From Actinoplanes sp. SE50/110 (GTDB lineage Bacteria > Actinomycetota > Actinomycetes > Mycobacteriales > Micromonosporaceae), in contig NZ_LT827010.1 of assembly GCF_900119315.1 (NCBI RefSeq), forward strand, positions 696,501 to 760,500: a stretch of DNA of 64,000 nt. The letters are read 5' to 3'. Both the position numbers and the translations under genes were made by a program. How positions within the stretch are numbered: position 1 is the stretch's first letter; every line of letters starts with the position of its first letter. The notes under the pieces are model-generated. The model made no database searches. It saw only the letters and a program-made list of their open reading frames with translations, and had not been told where the DNA came from. This document shows positions 17,023-26,613 of this stretch, in pieces.

Positions 17023-17058
17023 CCCGCTCCTACTGACCCGGTTCCCGGGGCGTGGTCC

Positions 17059-17125
17059 GCGGCGGTGCGGTTCGCGGCGGTGCGGATCGCGGCGGTGCGG
17101 ATCGCGGCGGTGCGGATCCCGGCGG
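17059..17125. repeat. 15-bp tandem repeat between the DUF3152 genes
   Basis: CGCGGCGGTGCGGAT is repeated head-to-tail about four times, with one or two changed bases, just after the first DUF3152 gene. It is non-coding. Confidence 0.75.
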
Positions 17126-17260
17126 CGCCGTCCGCTGCGAGGCGGGGGTGCCGGCCGGCAGCCGCCAGCCGGTCGAGGGGCGGGGTGGTGCGGGGTTTCT
17201 CCGGTGGGGAATTCGATTCTCCTGTGACGCGCGTCGAGTCATGGCACGCTGGCGGATGTT

Positions 17261-20200
17261 ATGGCAAACGCGACAAATGCCTCCCCGGACCCGGCCTTCG
17301 GCGACCAGCCGCCCGCCGGCGGCCGGCGTGCCCGCACCACGCCGAACCCCGCGAAGAAGACGTCCGCGGCGGCCGCGACATCGGCCAAGGGCGTCATCAC
17401 GGCGAAGACCGACACCGCCAAGAAGGCCACACGGTCCGACGCCACGACGACATCCCGGTCCGGCGCCGCGAAGACAACCCGGACGGACGGCACGAAGACA
17501 ACCCGGACGGCCGCCGCCAGGGCATCCCGGGCCGAGACTGTGAAGACCGCGCGGGCCGAGACTGTGAAGACCGCGCGAGCCGAGATTGTGAAGACCGCGC
17601 GAGCCGACACCGTGAAGACCGCGCGGGCCGACACTGTGAAGGCGACGCGTGGTCGGAGTGCGGCAGGCGAAGCGGGGCGCTCCGGTGCACCGGGCGCGGC
17701 GTCGTCCAGCGGATCCGGCACCGGTCGGCCCCGCAAGACCGCGGCCGATGTACCGGCGCGGAGCCGGGCGGTGGCCGCCGAGACGAGCACCGCGGCGCGG
17801 CCGCGGAAGACGCTGTCCAGCGACGCGTCGCCGGCCGGGACGACGCCGCGGAAGCCGGCAGCCGGGACGCCGCGCAAGCCCGCGGGCGGAGCGACGCCGC
17901 GCAAGACGATCAGCAGGGGCGGTGAGCCCGCTCGGCCGGCGCTGCACCCCGGCTCGGACCGCGACGAATCCGGCGGCCGGCACCGACGCAGCGGTGAGCC
18001 GGTGGAAACTTCGGGCGGCCGGCACCGGATGTCCGGCGAGGAACCCCTGGCTCGGCACCGCGCCGAAGGGGCCCCGCCGCGGCTCAACCCGTCCGCCGGA
18101 GCGCTGCAGGGGTCGGCGGCCGGAGGGCCGCAGGGGTCGGCGGCCGGAGCGCTGCAGGGGTCGGCGGCCGGAGCGCTGCACGGATCGGCGCCCGGGGCGC
18201 CACCCGGGTCGTCGGTCGGGTCGGCGGATCAGCCGGCGGGGGTGCCGGATCGGTCCTCGGCCGCGCGCCATGCGCAACCGCGCCCGGCCCCACCCCCGGT
18301 GGATCCGGAGACCGGCCTGCCACCCGGCATGACCCGCGGCATCCTGGAACTGGCCGCCGAACGCCTGGCCGCCTCCCGGGCTGCCCAGGCTGCTGCCCGG
18401 GCCGCGCAGGCCACCCCTACCGATACCGATTCCGCCGTCCCGACCAGGCAGGATGCTGCCGAGCCTGGCGCACCGGGAGTCCCGGATGCCGGCTGGGCTG
18501 CGGCGGATCTTCGCCGGCATTCGCCAGAGGCTTCGGTGGGACACGGACACCGGCCGTCGTTCCTCCCCGATGCGGGTCCGCAGGCAGCGCGGGGCGTGGA
18601 CGTCTACGGGCAGCCGGTCGAGACGGCGCCGCGTGCGTCGGCGGCGGGGGCGGCTTCGGCGGCGCCCGATGTGGACGTCTATCACCAGCCGGTGGTCATC
18701 ACCGAGGCTGAGCTGCATGCTCCGGCGGAGGTCGAGCCGCAGCCCGTCGACTGGCAGAGCATGCGGCGGATGCGGGCGGCCCGGGCGGCGGCACTGTCCG
18801 AGCAGCGTGCCGAACCGCGGCCGGACCCGGCCGCCGTCGACGGGCAAGGGGCGGGGCTGCAGCAGCAGGAGCCGCCCGCCGAAGCCGAGCCGATCGTGGA
18901 ACCGGACCGCCCCAGCCGCCGCCGGCCGATCCTGCGGACGACCGCGGACACCCCGGCGCAGCCGCAGGACGCGGGACAAGCGGTGCACCCCGAGGCGGGA
19001 CAGACGGCGTACTCGCCAGGGACGGAGCCGACGGCGTACCCGCAAGGGGCGGGGCCGACGGCATACCCGCAAGCGGCGGGGCCGACGGCGTACCCGCAAG
19101 CGATGGGACAGCAGGACGCCGCGATCCGATGGTCGGAAGCGGACCTGGACAGCCTGCGGCCCGCCCTTCCGCCGCAGTTCGTGTCCGATACCGCGGAGAT
19201 TCCCCGCGTCTATCCCGATCTGCATGACCGGTCGGTGGCCTGGCCGGAGCCGGAGCCCGAGGACCCGCACGACGCCTGGTTCTGGTCAACGACCGACCAC
19301 CCGCCGGCCGGCCTGCCGGAGAGTCTGCGACTTCCGGCCGGCATCCCGGAGGGCCTCTGGCATCCGGCCGAGGATGAGCGTGCCGCGGCCGGGAGTGATC
19401 TGGCCGGAACCGGTCTGGCCGCCTCTGACGTGGCCGGGATGGACCCAGCCTGGCCGGCGGAGGATGCCGGGAGCGCGGGGTATCCCGAATATGCGGAACT
19501 GGCGGGAGATGTCGGATTTGCGGCCTCGATGGGACACACCGGGTATGCGAATCCGGCCGATCAGACCGCGTTCGGCGAACAGGCGACCCATGAGCAACCG
19601 GCCTACGTCGATCCGCAGCAGTCCGGCCATATTCCGGCGCCCGCCGCCGCTCCGGCCGGGGCGGACGCCGCCGGCCTGACCGGGGCGCACGCCGCCGGCC
19701 TGGCAGAGGCACACGCCGTCGAGGTGAACACCGCCGCCGCGGCCGAGGTGCACGCTGATGATCTCCCCACCGCGCGGGGCGGTGCGACGCCGGTCGTCGA
19801 GATCGACCGTGACGCGCCGCCGGATGTCGACGGGCAGCCCGAGGAATCCGGCACGCTGACCCCGGACGGCCGGAAGCTGCTGCGCCGGCGCCGACGGGTC
19901 ACCTTCCTGGCGTACGTCATGGTCGTCGCTCTCGTCCTGGTCGTCGGCCATGAGTTGCGGGACCGGCAGCGACCCGTGGCGGAGCCGGAAGCGGCGCGCC
20001 CGGCGCCGATCGGCGCCCCCGAGGCGGACCGCGGGCAGCGTGATCACCTGGCGGAGCAGCGCGGTTCGGCGCTGAGCGAGACGAACGGGAAAGCCGGGCA
20101 CTTCCGGTACGTGACCTCGCGCGGCTCAGTCCTCGGCACCGGCGGTGACCTGCACCGGTTCAAGGTCGCCGTCGAGGAGACGGTCGGGGACGTCGCACCC

Positions 20201-20653
20201 GACGACTTCGCCCGGACCGTCGACCGCACGCTCGGCGACAGGCGGAGCTGGATCGGCGGCGGCAAGGTGCGCCTGCGCCGGGTGCCGAAGTCGGCCGACA
20301 ACGCGGAGTTCACCGTCTTCCTGGCCTCGCCGACCACCTCGGAGAAGATGTGCGCGGCCGGTGGCCTGCACACCGAGGGGTTCACCTCGTGCCGGGTGCC
20401 GGGCCAGGTGATCATCAATGCTGAGCGTTGGGCGACCGCCATCCCGGAGTACGACGGCCACCTGGGCGAGTACCGGGAATACACGATCAACCATGAGGTG
20501 GGGCATCAGCTCGGGCACGGCCACGAAGGGTGCCCGGGCAAGGGCGAACCGGCTCCGGTGATGCTGCAGCAGACGTACGGTCTGGAGGGTTGCACCCGGA
20601 ACGCCTGGCCGTTCCTGGACGGCGAGCGGTACGCAGGCGACGCGCGCCCGTAA
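17261..20653 (+). CDS. Giant DUF3152 protein with repeat-rich cytoplasmic region
   Basis: A 1130-aa protein. The C-terminal 250 residues are a DUF3152 zincin-like domain with HEVGHQLGHGHEGC from His1078. One membrane helix (FLAYVMVVALVLVVGHEL) near residue 890 puts this domain outside. The preceding 880 residues are disordered and cytoplasmic: an Ala/Lys-rich part with five 8-residue AETVKTAR units (17531-17650), then GALQGSAA units (about 18099-18220) and GPTAYPQAA units (about 19020-19105). The Lys/Ala/Arg part resembles histone-H1-like tails, so DNA or wall contact is possible. The frame has strong third-position GC throughout, supporting one long gene. Confidence 0.85.
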   Translation: MANATNASPDPAFGDQPPAGGRRARTTPNPAKKTSAAAATSAKGVITAKTDTAKKATRSDATTTSRSGAAKTTRTDGTKTTRTAAARASRAETVKTARAETVKTARAEIVKTARADTVKTARADTVKATRGRSAAGEAGRSGAPGAASSSGSGTGRPRKTAADVPARSRAVAAETSTAARPRKTLSSDASPAGTTPRKPAAGTPRKPAGGATPRKTISRGGEPARPALHPGSDRDESGGRHRRSGEPVETSGGRHRMSGEEPLARHRAEGAPPRLNPSAGALQGSAAGGPQGSAAGALQGSAAGALHGSAPGAPPGSSVGSADQPAGVPDRSSAARHAQPRPAPPPVDPETGLPPGMTRGILELAAERLAASRAAQAAARAAQATPTDTDSAVPTRQDAAEPGAPGVPDAGWAAADLRRHSPEASVGHGHRPSFLPDAGPQAARGVDVYGQPVETAPRASAAGAASAAPDVDVYHQPVVITEAELHAPAEVEPQPVDWQSMRRMRAARAAALSEQRAEPRPDPAAVDGQGAGLQQQEPPAEAEPIVEPDRPSRRRPILRTTADTPAQPQDAGQAVHPEAGQTAYSPGTEPTAYPQGAGPTAYPQAAGPTAYPQAMGQQDAAIRWSEADLDSLRPALPPQFVSDTAEIPRVYPDLHDRSVAWPEPEPEDPHDAWFWSTTDHPPAGLPESLRLPAGIPEGLWHPAEDERAAAGSDLAGTGLAASDVAGMDPAWPAEDAGSAGYPEYAELAGDVGFAASMGHTGYANPADQTAFGEQATHEQPAYVDPQQSGHIPAPAAAPAGADAAGLTGAHAAGLAEAHAVEVNTAAAAEVHADDLPTARGGATPVVEIDRDAPPDVDGQPEESGTLTPDGRKLLRRRRRVTFLAYVMVVALVLVVGHELRDRQRPVAEPEAARPAPIGAPEADRGQRDHLAEQRGSALSETNGKAGHFRYVTSRGSVLGTGGDLHRFKVAVEETVGDVAPDDFARTVDRTLGDRRSWIGGGKVRLRRVPKSADNAEFTVFLASPTTSEKMCAAGGLHTEGFTSCRVPGQVIINAERWATAIPEYDGHLGEYREYTINHEVGHQLGHGHEGCPGKGEPAPVMLQQTYGLEGCTRNAWPFLDGERYAGDARP
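17531..17650 (+). repeat. 24-bp coding repeat (AETVKTAR x5)
   Basis: Five exact-length 24-bp units start at 17531, 17555, 17579, 17603 and 17627 inside the large DUF3152 gene, encoding AETVKTAR with E/D and T/I variants. The length keeps the frame. Confidence 0.9.
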
Positions 20654-20775
20654 CGACCGGCCCGGAAATATTCCGCATCCCGCATGTCGGGCCCGTGTCC
20701 GACGTCATGGGCGTGGCGGCGCTCAACGAGCGACAATGGGCGACGATCCTTACCACCGAACCCGGGGAGTGAACT

Positions 20776-21957
20776 GTGGCTCTGCCCCCGCTCGTCGAGC
20801 CGGCCGCCGAGCTGAGCGTCGACGAGATCCGCCGCTATTCGCGTCACCTGATCATCCCCGACGTCGGGATGGACGGGCAGAAGCGGCTGAAGAACGCCAA
20901 GGTCCTCGCGGTCGGCGCGGGTGGCCTCGGCTCGCCGACCCTGCTCTACCTGGCCGCGGCCGGGGTGGGCACGCTCGGCATCATCGACTTCGACACGGTC
21001 GACGAGTCCAACCTGCAGCGCCAGATCATCCACGGCGTCTCGGATGTCGGCACGCCCAAGGCGGAGTCGGCGGCGCGCAGCATCGCCGAGGTCAACCCGC
21101 TGGTGAACGTGGTCATCCACAACACCGCGCTGGACCGCGACAACGTCAAAGAGATCTTCAGTCAGTACGACCTGATCGTCGACGGCACCGACAACTTCGC
21201 CACGCGGTACATGGTGAACGACGCCGCCGTGCTGCTCGGCAAGCCGTACGTGTGGGGCTCGATCTACCGCTTCGACGGCCAGGCCTCGGTCTTCTGGGAG
21301 GAGCACGGTCCCTGCTACCGCTGCCTCTACCCGGAGCCGCCGCCGCCCGGCATGGTGCCGAGCTGCGCCGAGGGCGGCGTCCTCGGCGTGCTCTGCGCGT
21401 CGATCGGCTCGATCCAGGTCAACGAGGCGATCAAGCTGATCACCGGCATCGGTGAGCCGCTGGTCGGGCGCCTGATGGTCTACGACGCTCTGGAGATGGA
21501 GTATCGCAAGATCAAGGTCCGGAAGGACCCGAACTGCGTGCTCTGCGGGGAGAACCCGACGCTGACCGACCTCATGGACGACTACGAGGACTTCTGCGGC
21601 GCGGTCTCCGAAGAGGCTCAGGAGGCGGTGACCGGTTCCACGATCACCGCGCGTGAGCTCAAGGACTGGCAGGACACCGGCAAGGACGTGTTCCTGGTCG
21701 ACGTCCGCGAGCCGGCCGAGTGGGAGATCAACCGGATCCCCGGCGCCGTGCTGATCCCGAAGGGGGAGATCCTCTCCGGCGAGGCGTTGGCGAAATTCCC
21801 GCAGGACCGGCAGATCGTCCTGCACTGCAAGTCGGGCGTGCGCTCGGCGGAGGCGCTGGCCGCGCTGAAGGCGGCCGGCTTCAAGGACGCCGTGCACGTC
21901 CAGGGCGGCATCGTCTCCTGGGTCAACACCGTGGACCCGTCGCTGCCGTCGTACTGA
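20776..21957 (+). CDS. moeZ: Adenylyltransferase/sulfurtransferase MoeZ
   Basis: A 393-aa two-domain protein that adenylates C-terminal Gly-Gly of ubiquitin-like sulfur carriers and then sulfurates them, for molybdopterin, thiamine or cysteine routes. The E1-like domain has the ATP-binding GAGGLG at 47-52, R/N/D residues (FDTVDESNLQRQ) and CxxC zinc pairs (CYRC, CVLC). The C-terminal rhodanese domain carries the active Cys351 in HCKSGVRS. Length and layout match actinobacterial MoeZ. GTG start with GGGGAG upstream; a hairpin terminator follows. Confidence 0.96.
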   Translation: MALPPLVEPAAELSVDEIRRYSRHLIIPDVGMDGQKRLKNAKVLAVGAGGLGSPTLLYLAAAGVGTLGIIDFDTVDESNLQRQIIHGVSDVGTPKAESAARSIAEVNPLVNVVIHNTALDRDNVKEIFSQYDLIVDGTDNFATRYMVNDAAVLLGKPYVWGSIYRFDGQASVFWEEHGPCYRCLYPEPPPPGMVPSCAEGGVLGVLCASIGSIQVNEAIKLITGIGEPLVGRLMVYDALEMEYRKIKVRKDPNCVLCGENPTLTDLMDDYEDFCGAVSEEAQEAVTGSTITARELKDWQDTGKDVFLVDVREPAEWEINRIPGAVLIPKGEILSGEALAKFPQDRQIVLHCKSGVRSAEALAALKAAGFKDAVHVQGGIVSWVNTVDPSLPSY

Positions 21958-21965
21958 CGCACTGG

Positions 21966-21993
21966 GGAGGCCGATGTCACGTCATCGGCCTCC
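21966..21993 (+). terminator. Hairpin after moeZ
   Basis: GGAGGCCGATG pairs with CATCGGCCTCC across a 6-base loop, starting 9 bp past the moeZ stop. No long T-tract follows. Confidence 0.65.
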
Positions 21994-22048
21994 TAAAGTG
22001 TGACGGTCCGGTCGCCGAAACACAGAATCGACGGGTAGCTTCTCTATC

Positions 22049-22855
22049 GTGGTCGATATCGATGCCGCCATCGGGTACGTCGTTGCCCATGGCGACCCGG
22101 TCGAACGTGCTCGTCTGCACTATCTGCGGACGGGCCAGCCGGCCTCCCCGGAGATCATCGACCGGCTGTCCGGCGGTCAGATGTCCGAGGGCGGCTGGCC
22201 CGCCTCCGCCGACGGTCAGGTCCCCTCGGTCGACGCCACCTGCTTCCGGCTCAGCGAGCTCGACGACCTCGGCGGCCTGCAGGCCGGTCCGGTCGCCGAG
22301 CGGGCGCTGACCTGGCTCGCGAGCGCCCAGCGGTCCGACGGCACCTGGCAGGAGCACGAGTCCCTGGCCGGCGAGGCTCCGGCCTGGGCGATGCCCGGCG
22401 AGCCGGAGGCCACCCTCTACCTGACGTCGGTCGCCGGCTTCTGGCTGACCGCGGCAGCCGTCGAGAGCGACCCGTACCAGACCCGCGGGCGCAACGGCGA
22501 GGTGCTCGGCCGGGCGGCTGCCTTCGTCGCCTCGCAGCTGCGGCCGGACGGGTCCTGGCCGTCCTTCCTGGCGGCCGGCTGGCACCTCGCCGGCCTCCTG
22601 CACCAGCAGCAGTATTTCTACGAGTCGTCGCGGGTGCAGATCGTGCTGGGCGAGCGGCTGGGTGACATGGCCCCGGCCGACGTCGCGGCGATGGCGGCCG
22701 CGTTGCGCCGGGTCAACCTGGGCGACGACTGGCTGCTGCGCAACACGTGGAAGCGGCTGGGCGAGACGCAGCGCTCGGACGGCGGTTGGGACAGCAACGA
22801 GGGCCCGGTCTTCGACGTGAACGTCACCCTGACCGCCCTGCGCGCCTGCCGCTGA
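22049..22855 (+). CDS. Terpenoid-cyclase-fold (prenyltransferase/squalene oxidase repeat) protein
   Basis: A 268-aa alpha-toroid protein. Four QW-like repeats are visible: QMSEGGWP, QRSDGTWQ, LRPDGSWP and QRSDGGWDS. No DxDD or other cyclase acid motif is obvious, so catalysis is doubtful; single-domain actinobacterial homologs have no defined role. The GTG at 22049 follows TAGCTT by 7 bases, so a leaderless transcript is plausible. Convergent with proA. Confidence 0.8.
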   Translation: MVDIDAAIGYVVAHGDPVERARLHYLRTGQPASPEIIDRLSGGQMSEGGWPASADGQVPSVDATCFRLSELDDLGGLQAGPVAERALTWLASAQRSDGTWQEHESLAGEAPAWAMPGEPEATLYLTSVAGFWLTAAAVESDPYQTRGRNGEVLGRAAAFVASQLRPDGSWPSFLAAGWHLAGLLHQQQYFYESSRVQIVLGERLGDMAPADVAAMAAALRRVNLGDDWLLRNTWKRLGETQRSDGGWDSNEGPVFDVNVTLTALRACR

Positions 22856-22899
22856 CCATTTCGGGTCTTCGTTCCAGCGGTCCAGCACCGGACGGGGAC

Positions 22900-22934
22900 C
22901 TCCACGCCGGTGGCTCTCGCCGGTCGGCGTGGAG
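22900..22934. terminator. Hairpin between convergent genes
   Basis: CTCCACGCCG pairs with CGGCGTGGAG around a loop of about 15 bases, between the cyclase-fold gene and proA. It could stop transcription from both sides. Confidence 0.55.
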
Positions 22935-22943
22935 TGCCGCGGA

Positions 22944-24185
22944 TCAGCGGATGTGACCGTCGCCGGTGACGATGTACTTCGTCGAGGTGAGCTCGGGCAG
23001 GCCCATCGGTCCGCGGGCGTGCAGTTTCTGGGTGGAGATGCCGATCTCGGCGCCGAAGCCGAACTCGCCGCCGTCGGTGAACCGGGTCGACGCGTTCACC
23101 ACGACGGCGGCGGCGTCGACGCCGGCGGTGAAGCGCCGGGTCGCGCCCAGCGACTCGCTGACGATCGCCTCGGTGTGCCCGGAGCCGAACTGCCGAATGT
23201 GGTCGAGCGCGTCCTCCAGCGAGTCGACCACCGCGACCGAGATGTCGGCCGACAGATATTCGGTGCCCCAGTCCTGCTCGGTGGCCGGGACCACGGCGTC
23301 GCTGTAGCCGGCCACCCGGGAGTCGCCGTGCACGGTCACCCCGGCCTCGGCGAACGCGGACAGGATCAGCGGCAGGAACGAGTCGGCGATCTCGGTGTGC
23401 ACCAGCAGCGACTCGGCCGCGTTGCAGACCGAGTTGCGCTGCGTCTTGGAGTTCATCGTGATCGACAGCGCCTTCTCCAGGTCGGCGGCGGCGTCCACGT
23501 AGACGTGGCAGTTGCCCACCCCGGTCTCGATCACCGGCACCGTGGACTCCTCGACCACGGTGCGGATCAGGTCGGCGCCGCCCCGCGGGATCAGCACGTC
23601 GACCAGGCCGCGGGCGCGCATCAAATCCTTCACCGAGTCACGGGTGGTGGCGTCGAGCAGCTGGATCGTGTTGATCGGCAGGCCGGCGTCGGCGACCGCC
23701 TTGCGCAGCACCGCGACGATCGCCGCGTTCGACGAGAAGGCCGAGCGGGAACCGCGCAGCAGCGCCGCGTTCCCCGATTTCAGGCAGATGCCGGCGGCGT
23801 CCGCGGTCACGTTCGGCCGGCCCTCGTAGATCATCCCGACGACGCCGAACGGCACCCGGACCTGTCGCAGCTCCAATCCGTTGGCCAGGGTCGAGCCGCG
23901 CACCACGTCACCGATCGGGTCGGGCAGGGCGGCCAGCTGGCGCAGCCCGTCGGCCATCGCGGCGACCCGGGCCGGGCTCAGCGCCAGCCGGTCGACGATC
24001 GCCTCACCGGTGCCCGCCTCCCGTGCGGCCGCCACGTCCACCGCGTTCGCCGCGACGATGTCGTCGGTCCGCTCGACCAGGCGATCGGCCATCAGCAGCA
24101 GCGCCGCGTCCTTGTCCGCGCGGGTGGCCCCGGCCAGGTCGATGGCGGCGATCCGGGCCGCGGCCGCCTGCTCCAGCACGCTCAT
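22944..24185 (-). CDS. proA: Glutamate-5-semialdehyde dehydrogenase ProA
   Basis: A 413-aa aldehyde-dehydrogenase-fold enzyme that reduces glutamyl-5-phosphate with NADPH in proline synthesis. The catalytic Cys sits in [14 protein letters not shown], and the family sequences [16 protein letters not shown] and ALLRGSRSA are intact. The ATG at 24185 has GAAAGG upstream; the frame to 24311 overlaps proB in the wrong phase for a fusion. proB ends 10 bp upstream, forming a proBA operon. Confidence 0.96.
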   Translation of the reverse strand: MSVLEQAAAARIAAIDLAGATRADKDAALLLMADRLVERTDDIVAANAVDVAAAREAGTGEAIVDRLALSPARVAAMADGLRQLAALPDPIGDVVRGSTLANGLELRQVRVPFGVVGMIYEGRPNVTADAAGICLKSGNAALLRGSRSAFSSNAAIVAVLRKAVADAGLPINTIQLLDATTRDSVKDLMRARGLVDVLIPRGGADLIRTVVEESTVPVIETGVGNCHVYVDAAADLEKALSITMNSKTQRNSVCNAAESLLVHTEIADSFLPLILSAFAEAGVTVHGDSRVAGYSDAVVPATEQDWGTEYLSADISVAVVDSLEDALDHIRQFGSGHTEAIVSESLGATRRFTAGVDAAAVVVNASTRFTDGGEFGFGAEIGISTQKLHARGPMGLPELTSTKYIVTGDGHIR

Positions 24186-24195
24186 GACACACCTT

Positions 24196-25317
24196 TCACA
24201 GCAGTACGAGGTCGTCGCGGTGAACGACCTCTCGTTCATAGCCCGGGCCGAGCGCGGCCGCCAACTCCGGAGTGGACCGGCCGAGCAGCGCCGGCAGCTC
24301 GACCGCGTCATAGTTGACCAGGCCGCGCGCGACCGGGGCGCCCGAGCCGGCGTCGACCAGGTCCACCGGGTCGCCGGCGGCGAAGGAACCGTCCACCGCG
24401 GTGATCCCGGCCGGCAGCAGCGACTTGCGTCGGGCCACCACCGCGGTGACCGCGCCCGCGTCCAGGTGCAGGCGGCCGCGCGGCGCGGTGGCGTGCGCCA
24501 GCCAGAACAGCCGGGCGGTCGGCCGCGACTCGGCGGCCTGGAACAGGGTGCCGACCTCGGCGCCGGTCAGCGCGTCGGCGGCCAGCGGGGCGGCGGTCAG
24601 CACCACCGGGATGCCGAACCCGGTGGCGATCCGGGCCGCCTCCACCTTGGTCACCATGCCGCCGGTGCCGACCCCGGACCGGCCGGCCGAGCCGATCGCC
24701 ACCCCCGCCAGGTCGGCGTCGTCGCGGACCAGCGGGATCCGGCGCGAGGCCGGGTCGGACGGGCTGCCGGTGTAGAGCGCGTCCACGTCGGAGAGCAGCA
24801 CCAGCAGGTCGGCGTCGACCAGGGCGGCGACCAGCGCGGCCAGCCGGTCGTTGTCCCCGAAGCGGATCTCCTCGGTGGCCACCGTGTCGTTCTCGTTGAC
24901 GATCGGCAGGGCGCCGAGATCCAGCAGTTTGCGCAGCGTCTGGTAGGCGTTGCGGTAGTGCGAGCGGCGGGTCACGTCGTCGACGGTGAGCAGCACCTGC
25001 GCGACGGTCCGGCCGTGCCGGGCGAAACCGGCGGTGTAGCGCCCGATCAACAGGCCTTGGCCGACCGCGGCGGCGGCCTGCTGGGTGGCCAGGTCACGCG
25101 GCCGGCGCGGCAGCTGCAGCGGGGCCAGGCCGGCGGCGATCGCGCCGCTGGAGACCAGCACCACCTCACGGCCCGCGCCGGCCAACCGGCCCAGCGCGTC
25201 GACCAGGGAATCCAGCCGCTGCTCATCGATGCCGCCCGCCGCGGTGGTCAGCGAGGACGACCCCACCTTGACCACGATCCGGCGCGCACCGGTCACCACT
25301 TCCCGCACCCGGCCCAT
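24196..25317 (-). CDS. proB: Glutamate 5-kinase ProB
   Basis: A 373-aa kinase for the first step of proline synthesis. The amino-acid-kinase domain begins [12 protein letters not shown] and includes [21 protein letters not shown] and [21 protein letters not shown] lies in the ATP/feedback region. A C-terminal PUA domain follows ([10 protein letters not shown]...[12 protein letters not shown]). The ATG at 25317 is taken because the longer frame would run into the divergent alkyltransferase-like gene. Proline feedback is expected from the family. Confidence 0.96.
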   Translation of the reverse strand: MGRVREVVTGARRIVVKVGSSSLTTAAGGIDEQRLDSLVDALGRLAGAGREVVLVSSGAIAAGLAPLQLPRRPRDLATQQAAAAVGQGLLIGRYTAGFARHGRTVAQVLLTVDDVTRRSHYRNAYQTLRKLLDLGALPIVNENDTVATEEIRFGDNDRLAALVAALVDADLLVLLSDVDALYTGSPSDPASRRIPLVRDDADLAGVAIGSAGRSGVGTGGMVTKVEAARIATGFGIPVVLTAAPLAADALTGAEVGTLFQAAESRPTARLFWLAHATAPRGRLHLDAGAVTAVVARRKSLLPAGITAVDGSFAAGDPVDLVDAGSGAPVARGLVNYDAVELPALLGRSTPELAAALGPGYEREVVHRDDLVLL

Positions 25318-25370
25318 TCTGCTCGGCCGCCCGGTGTCGATCCGGTCCGGATCCCATATCGTGGCCGGTG

Positions 25371-25694
25371 ATGACACCCCAGGAGTACGTCGAAGCGGTT
25401 CTCACGCTCGTCGAGAGCATTCCGGAGGGCCGGGTGATGTCCTATGGGGCGGTCGCCGACGCGCTGGCCGAGGTCTCCGGGCGGAACTCGCCCCGGCAGA
25501 TCGGCGGGATCATGTCCCGGCACGGCGGCGGGGTGCCGTGGCACCGGGTGGTGACCAGCGCCGGCCGGCTGCCGCCCGGGCACGAACGTGAAGCGCGGGC
25601 GCGGCTGCTCGCCGAGGGCGTACCGTTGCGCGGCGACCGGGTGCTGATCGAGAAAGCCGGGTGGAGTCCTGATGGAGACCGGACAGGCGAGTAG
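25371..25694 (+). CDS. Alkyltransferase-like (ATL) DNA-binding protein
   Basis: A 107-aa protein of the MGMT fold. The methyltransferase active site PCHRV reads VPWHRVV, with Trp57 in place of the reactive Cys, which defines ATL proteins: they bind O6-alkylguanine and recruit nucleotide excision repair instead of demethylating. The DNA-binding helix (SPRQIGGIMSRH) and GRVMSYGAVA are typical. ATG at 25371 follows a possible CATATC -10 by 10 bases, so it may be leaderless; GTG at 25368 is also in frame. The 3' end overlaps the next gene by 23 bp. Confidence 0.9.
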   Translation: MTPQEYVEAVLTLVESIPEGRVMSYGAVADALAEVSGRNSPRQIGGIMSRHGGGVPWHRVVTSAGRLPPGHEREARARLLAEGVPLRGDRVLIEKAGWSPDGDRTGE

Positions 25695-26481
25695 GACGGC
25701 GTACGCCGCGGCCCGATACCGCGCGGCCCACCAGGTGCTGGAGGACGGGGCGATCTTCGCCGACCCGCTGGCCCTGCGGATCCTCGGGCATCAGCCGGAC
25801 GAGCTGCTGGGTGACGCGCCCCGGCGGGGGATGCGGCTGTTCATCGCGGCGCGGCACCGGTTCGCCGAGGATCATCTGGCGGCCGCGGTGGGCCGCGGGA
25901 TCCGGACGGCGGTGGTGCTGGGGGCGGGGCTGGACACGTTCGCCTACCGGAATCCGCATCCCGGGCTCGAGGTGATCGAGATCGACCATCCGGACACGCA
26001 GGCGTGGAAGCGGGAGCGGCTCGCCTCGACCGGGATCGGCATTCCCGGCAACCTCCGATATGTCGGGATCGACTTCGAGCGGGACGACCTGGAAGCCCGG
26101 CTGACGCTGGAGCAGCCCGCGTTCTTCCTGTGGATGGGCGTGGTGCCCTACCTGACCGTCGACGGTTTCACCGAGACGCTGCGGTTCGTCGGCGGACGCG
26201 AGGGCAACGAGGTCGTCTTCGACTATGCGCAGTCCCCCGAGCGGATGCCGGCCGAGCGCCGCGCCGCCCTGGAAGCCCGCGCCGCCCGGGTCGCCAAGAT
26301 CGGCGAGCCGTGGCTGACCTTCTTCGAGCCGGAGGAGATCGCCGCCACGCTGGGGGCGCACGGCTTCGGCGACATCGAGGACCTGGGGCCGTCCGGCCTG
26401 GCCGCCCGCTTCTTCGGCCGCACCGACGTCCCCGCCGACACTGCCGGTGGCCACATCCTGCACGCCCGGCGCGGGGTTTGA
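25672..26481 (+). CDS. SAM-dependent methyltransferase (LCM/PPM-like)
   Basis: A 269-aa methyltransferase of the large actinobacterial group related to leucine carboxyl methyltransferase. N-terminal TAYAAARYRAAHQVLEDGAIFADPLA is the family opening. The SAM site is VVLGAGLDTFAYR, followed by VIEIDHP and a PAFFLWMGVVPYLT motif. Substrate unknown; many members modify polyketides or small acids. It overlaps the ATL gene by 23 bp, implying co-translation. Confidence 0.9.
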   Translation: METGQASRTAYAAARYRAAHQVLEDGAIFADPLALRILGHQPDELLGDAPRRGMRLFIAARHRFAEDHLAAAVGRGIRTAVVLGAGLDTFAYRNPHPGLEVIEIDHPDTQAWKRERLASTGIGIPGNLRYVGIDFERDDLEARLTLEQPAFFLWMGVVPYLTVDGFTETLRFVGGREGNEVVFDYAQSPERMPAERRAALEARAARVAKIGEPWLTFFEPEEIAATLGAHGFGDIEDLGPSGLAARFFGRTDVPADTAGGHILHARRGV

Positions 26482-26613
26482 CCGCGCCCACCCGCGGATG
26501 TCGCCCTTGCGGGTCGGGCGTTCTGGACGCGCAGCGGCCAGCCCGGCCCGGAAGGGTCCCGGCGGGAGCTGCGGTCAGTTATCGGCCGCAGCGCACGCAA
26601 AAAAGAATGTGGT

